In this document: positions 63,742-63,789 of the stretch, piece by piece | Layout: each line of letters opens with the position of its first letter | Position numbering within the stretch: position 1 is the stretch's first letter | Source: an uncultured Sphingomonadales bacterium | GTDB taxonomy: Bacteria; Pseudomonadota; Alphaproteobacteria; Sphingomonadales; Sphingomonadaceae | Length of the DNA stretch: 63,789 nucleotides | NCBI GenBank assembly: GCA_903848655.1 | Contig: CAINGT010000036.1 | Coordinates: 1-63,789 of the forward strand | Direction: 5' to 3' | Position numbers and translations under genes: made by a program | The notes under the pieces: generated by a model | What the model saw: the letters and a program-made list of their open reading frames with translations, nothing else | Databases searched by the model: none | What the model was told of the DNA's origin: nothing

Positions 63742-63789
63742 GCTACTGTGCTGCGCGTAAGTGCGGGTCCGCAAGGTTGTCCCCCTCCG

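Overview
The window is GC-rich, gene-dense DNA that looks like the chromosome of an alphaproteobacterium of the order Sphingomonadales (Novosphingobium/Sphingobium-like). I infer this from gene order (ppiD-trpEGDC; tpiA-secG-pyrG), a ferulate FerA/FerB pair of the Sphingobium type, a large TonB-dependent receptor, an alphaproteobacterial SspB, a PduO-type adenosyltransferase beside 3-hydroxyacyl-CoA dehydrogenase, and a high-copy-looking interspersed repeat. No rRNA, tRNA, CRISPR array or complete mobile element was seen. The extreme left edge holds the last 34 codons of an IS5-family transposase.

Layout. 1-6.3 kb: IS tail, nadB with an ABC ATPase (minus strand), then a zinc-finger protein, tldD, a small secreted protein and an AIM24-like protein (plus). 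6.3-21.8 kb: an accessory catabolic island. A LysR regulator is divergent from a tightly overlapping plus-strand operon: a Rieske oxygenase (quaternary-ammonium demethylase type), a Cys/Met-metabolism PLP enzyme, an opine-oxidase-like flavoprotein pair, and the four sarcosine oxidase subunits soxBDAG. An MFS carrier and a TonB-dependent receptor follow. The operon probably imports an N-methylated compound and strips it to sarcosine and then glycine; the substrate and the job of the PLP enzyme are unknown.

21.9-33.2 kb: a membrane glycosyltransferase, HNH protein, beta-propeller protein, a minus-strand operon (gluQRS, HIG1 protein, cobalamin adenosyltransferase, 3-hydroxyacyl-CoA dehydrogenase), guaA, an orphan HigA antitoxin with a degraded higB, and a flotillin-like protein. 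32.4-45.2 kb is mostly core metabolism: trpC, trpD, trpG, trpE and ppiD (minus), tpiA, secG, pyrG, dapB and nth (plus), then a dicarboxylate symporter and aroC (minus).

45.2-48.7 kb: a hydroxycinnamate (ferulate) module. A MarR regulator is divergent from ferB and ferA, with a palindromic operator overlapping a TTGACA promoter. 48.7-53.5 kb: a ClC-type channel, serS, sspB, a small unknown gene and gmk. 53.6-60.3 kb: a divergent acyl-CoA module (SDR and two acyl-CoA dehydrogenases on minus; an acyl-CoA dehydrogenase, a zinc alcohol dehydrogenase and an aminoglycoside-phosphotransferase-like kinase on plus). The kinase plus dehydrogenase pair resembles split ACAD10/11 or LvaA/LvaC, which suggests 4-hydroxyacyl-CoA catabolism. 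60.4-63.6 kb: a very large secreted DUF3857/transglutaminase/TPR protein. The right edge holds a G-rich palindromic repeat.

The strongest candidates for an undescribed system are the Rieske/PLP/opine-oxidase/sarcosine-oxidase island and the kinase/acyl-CoA dehydrogenase module.
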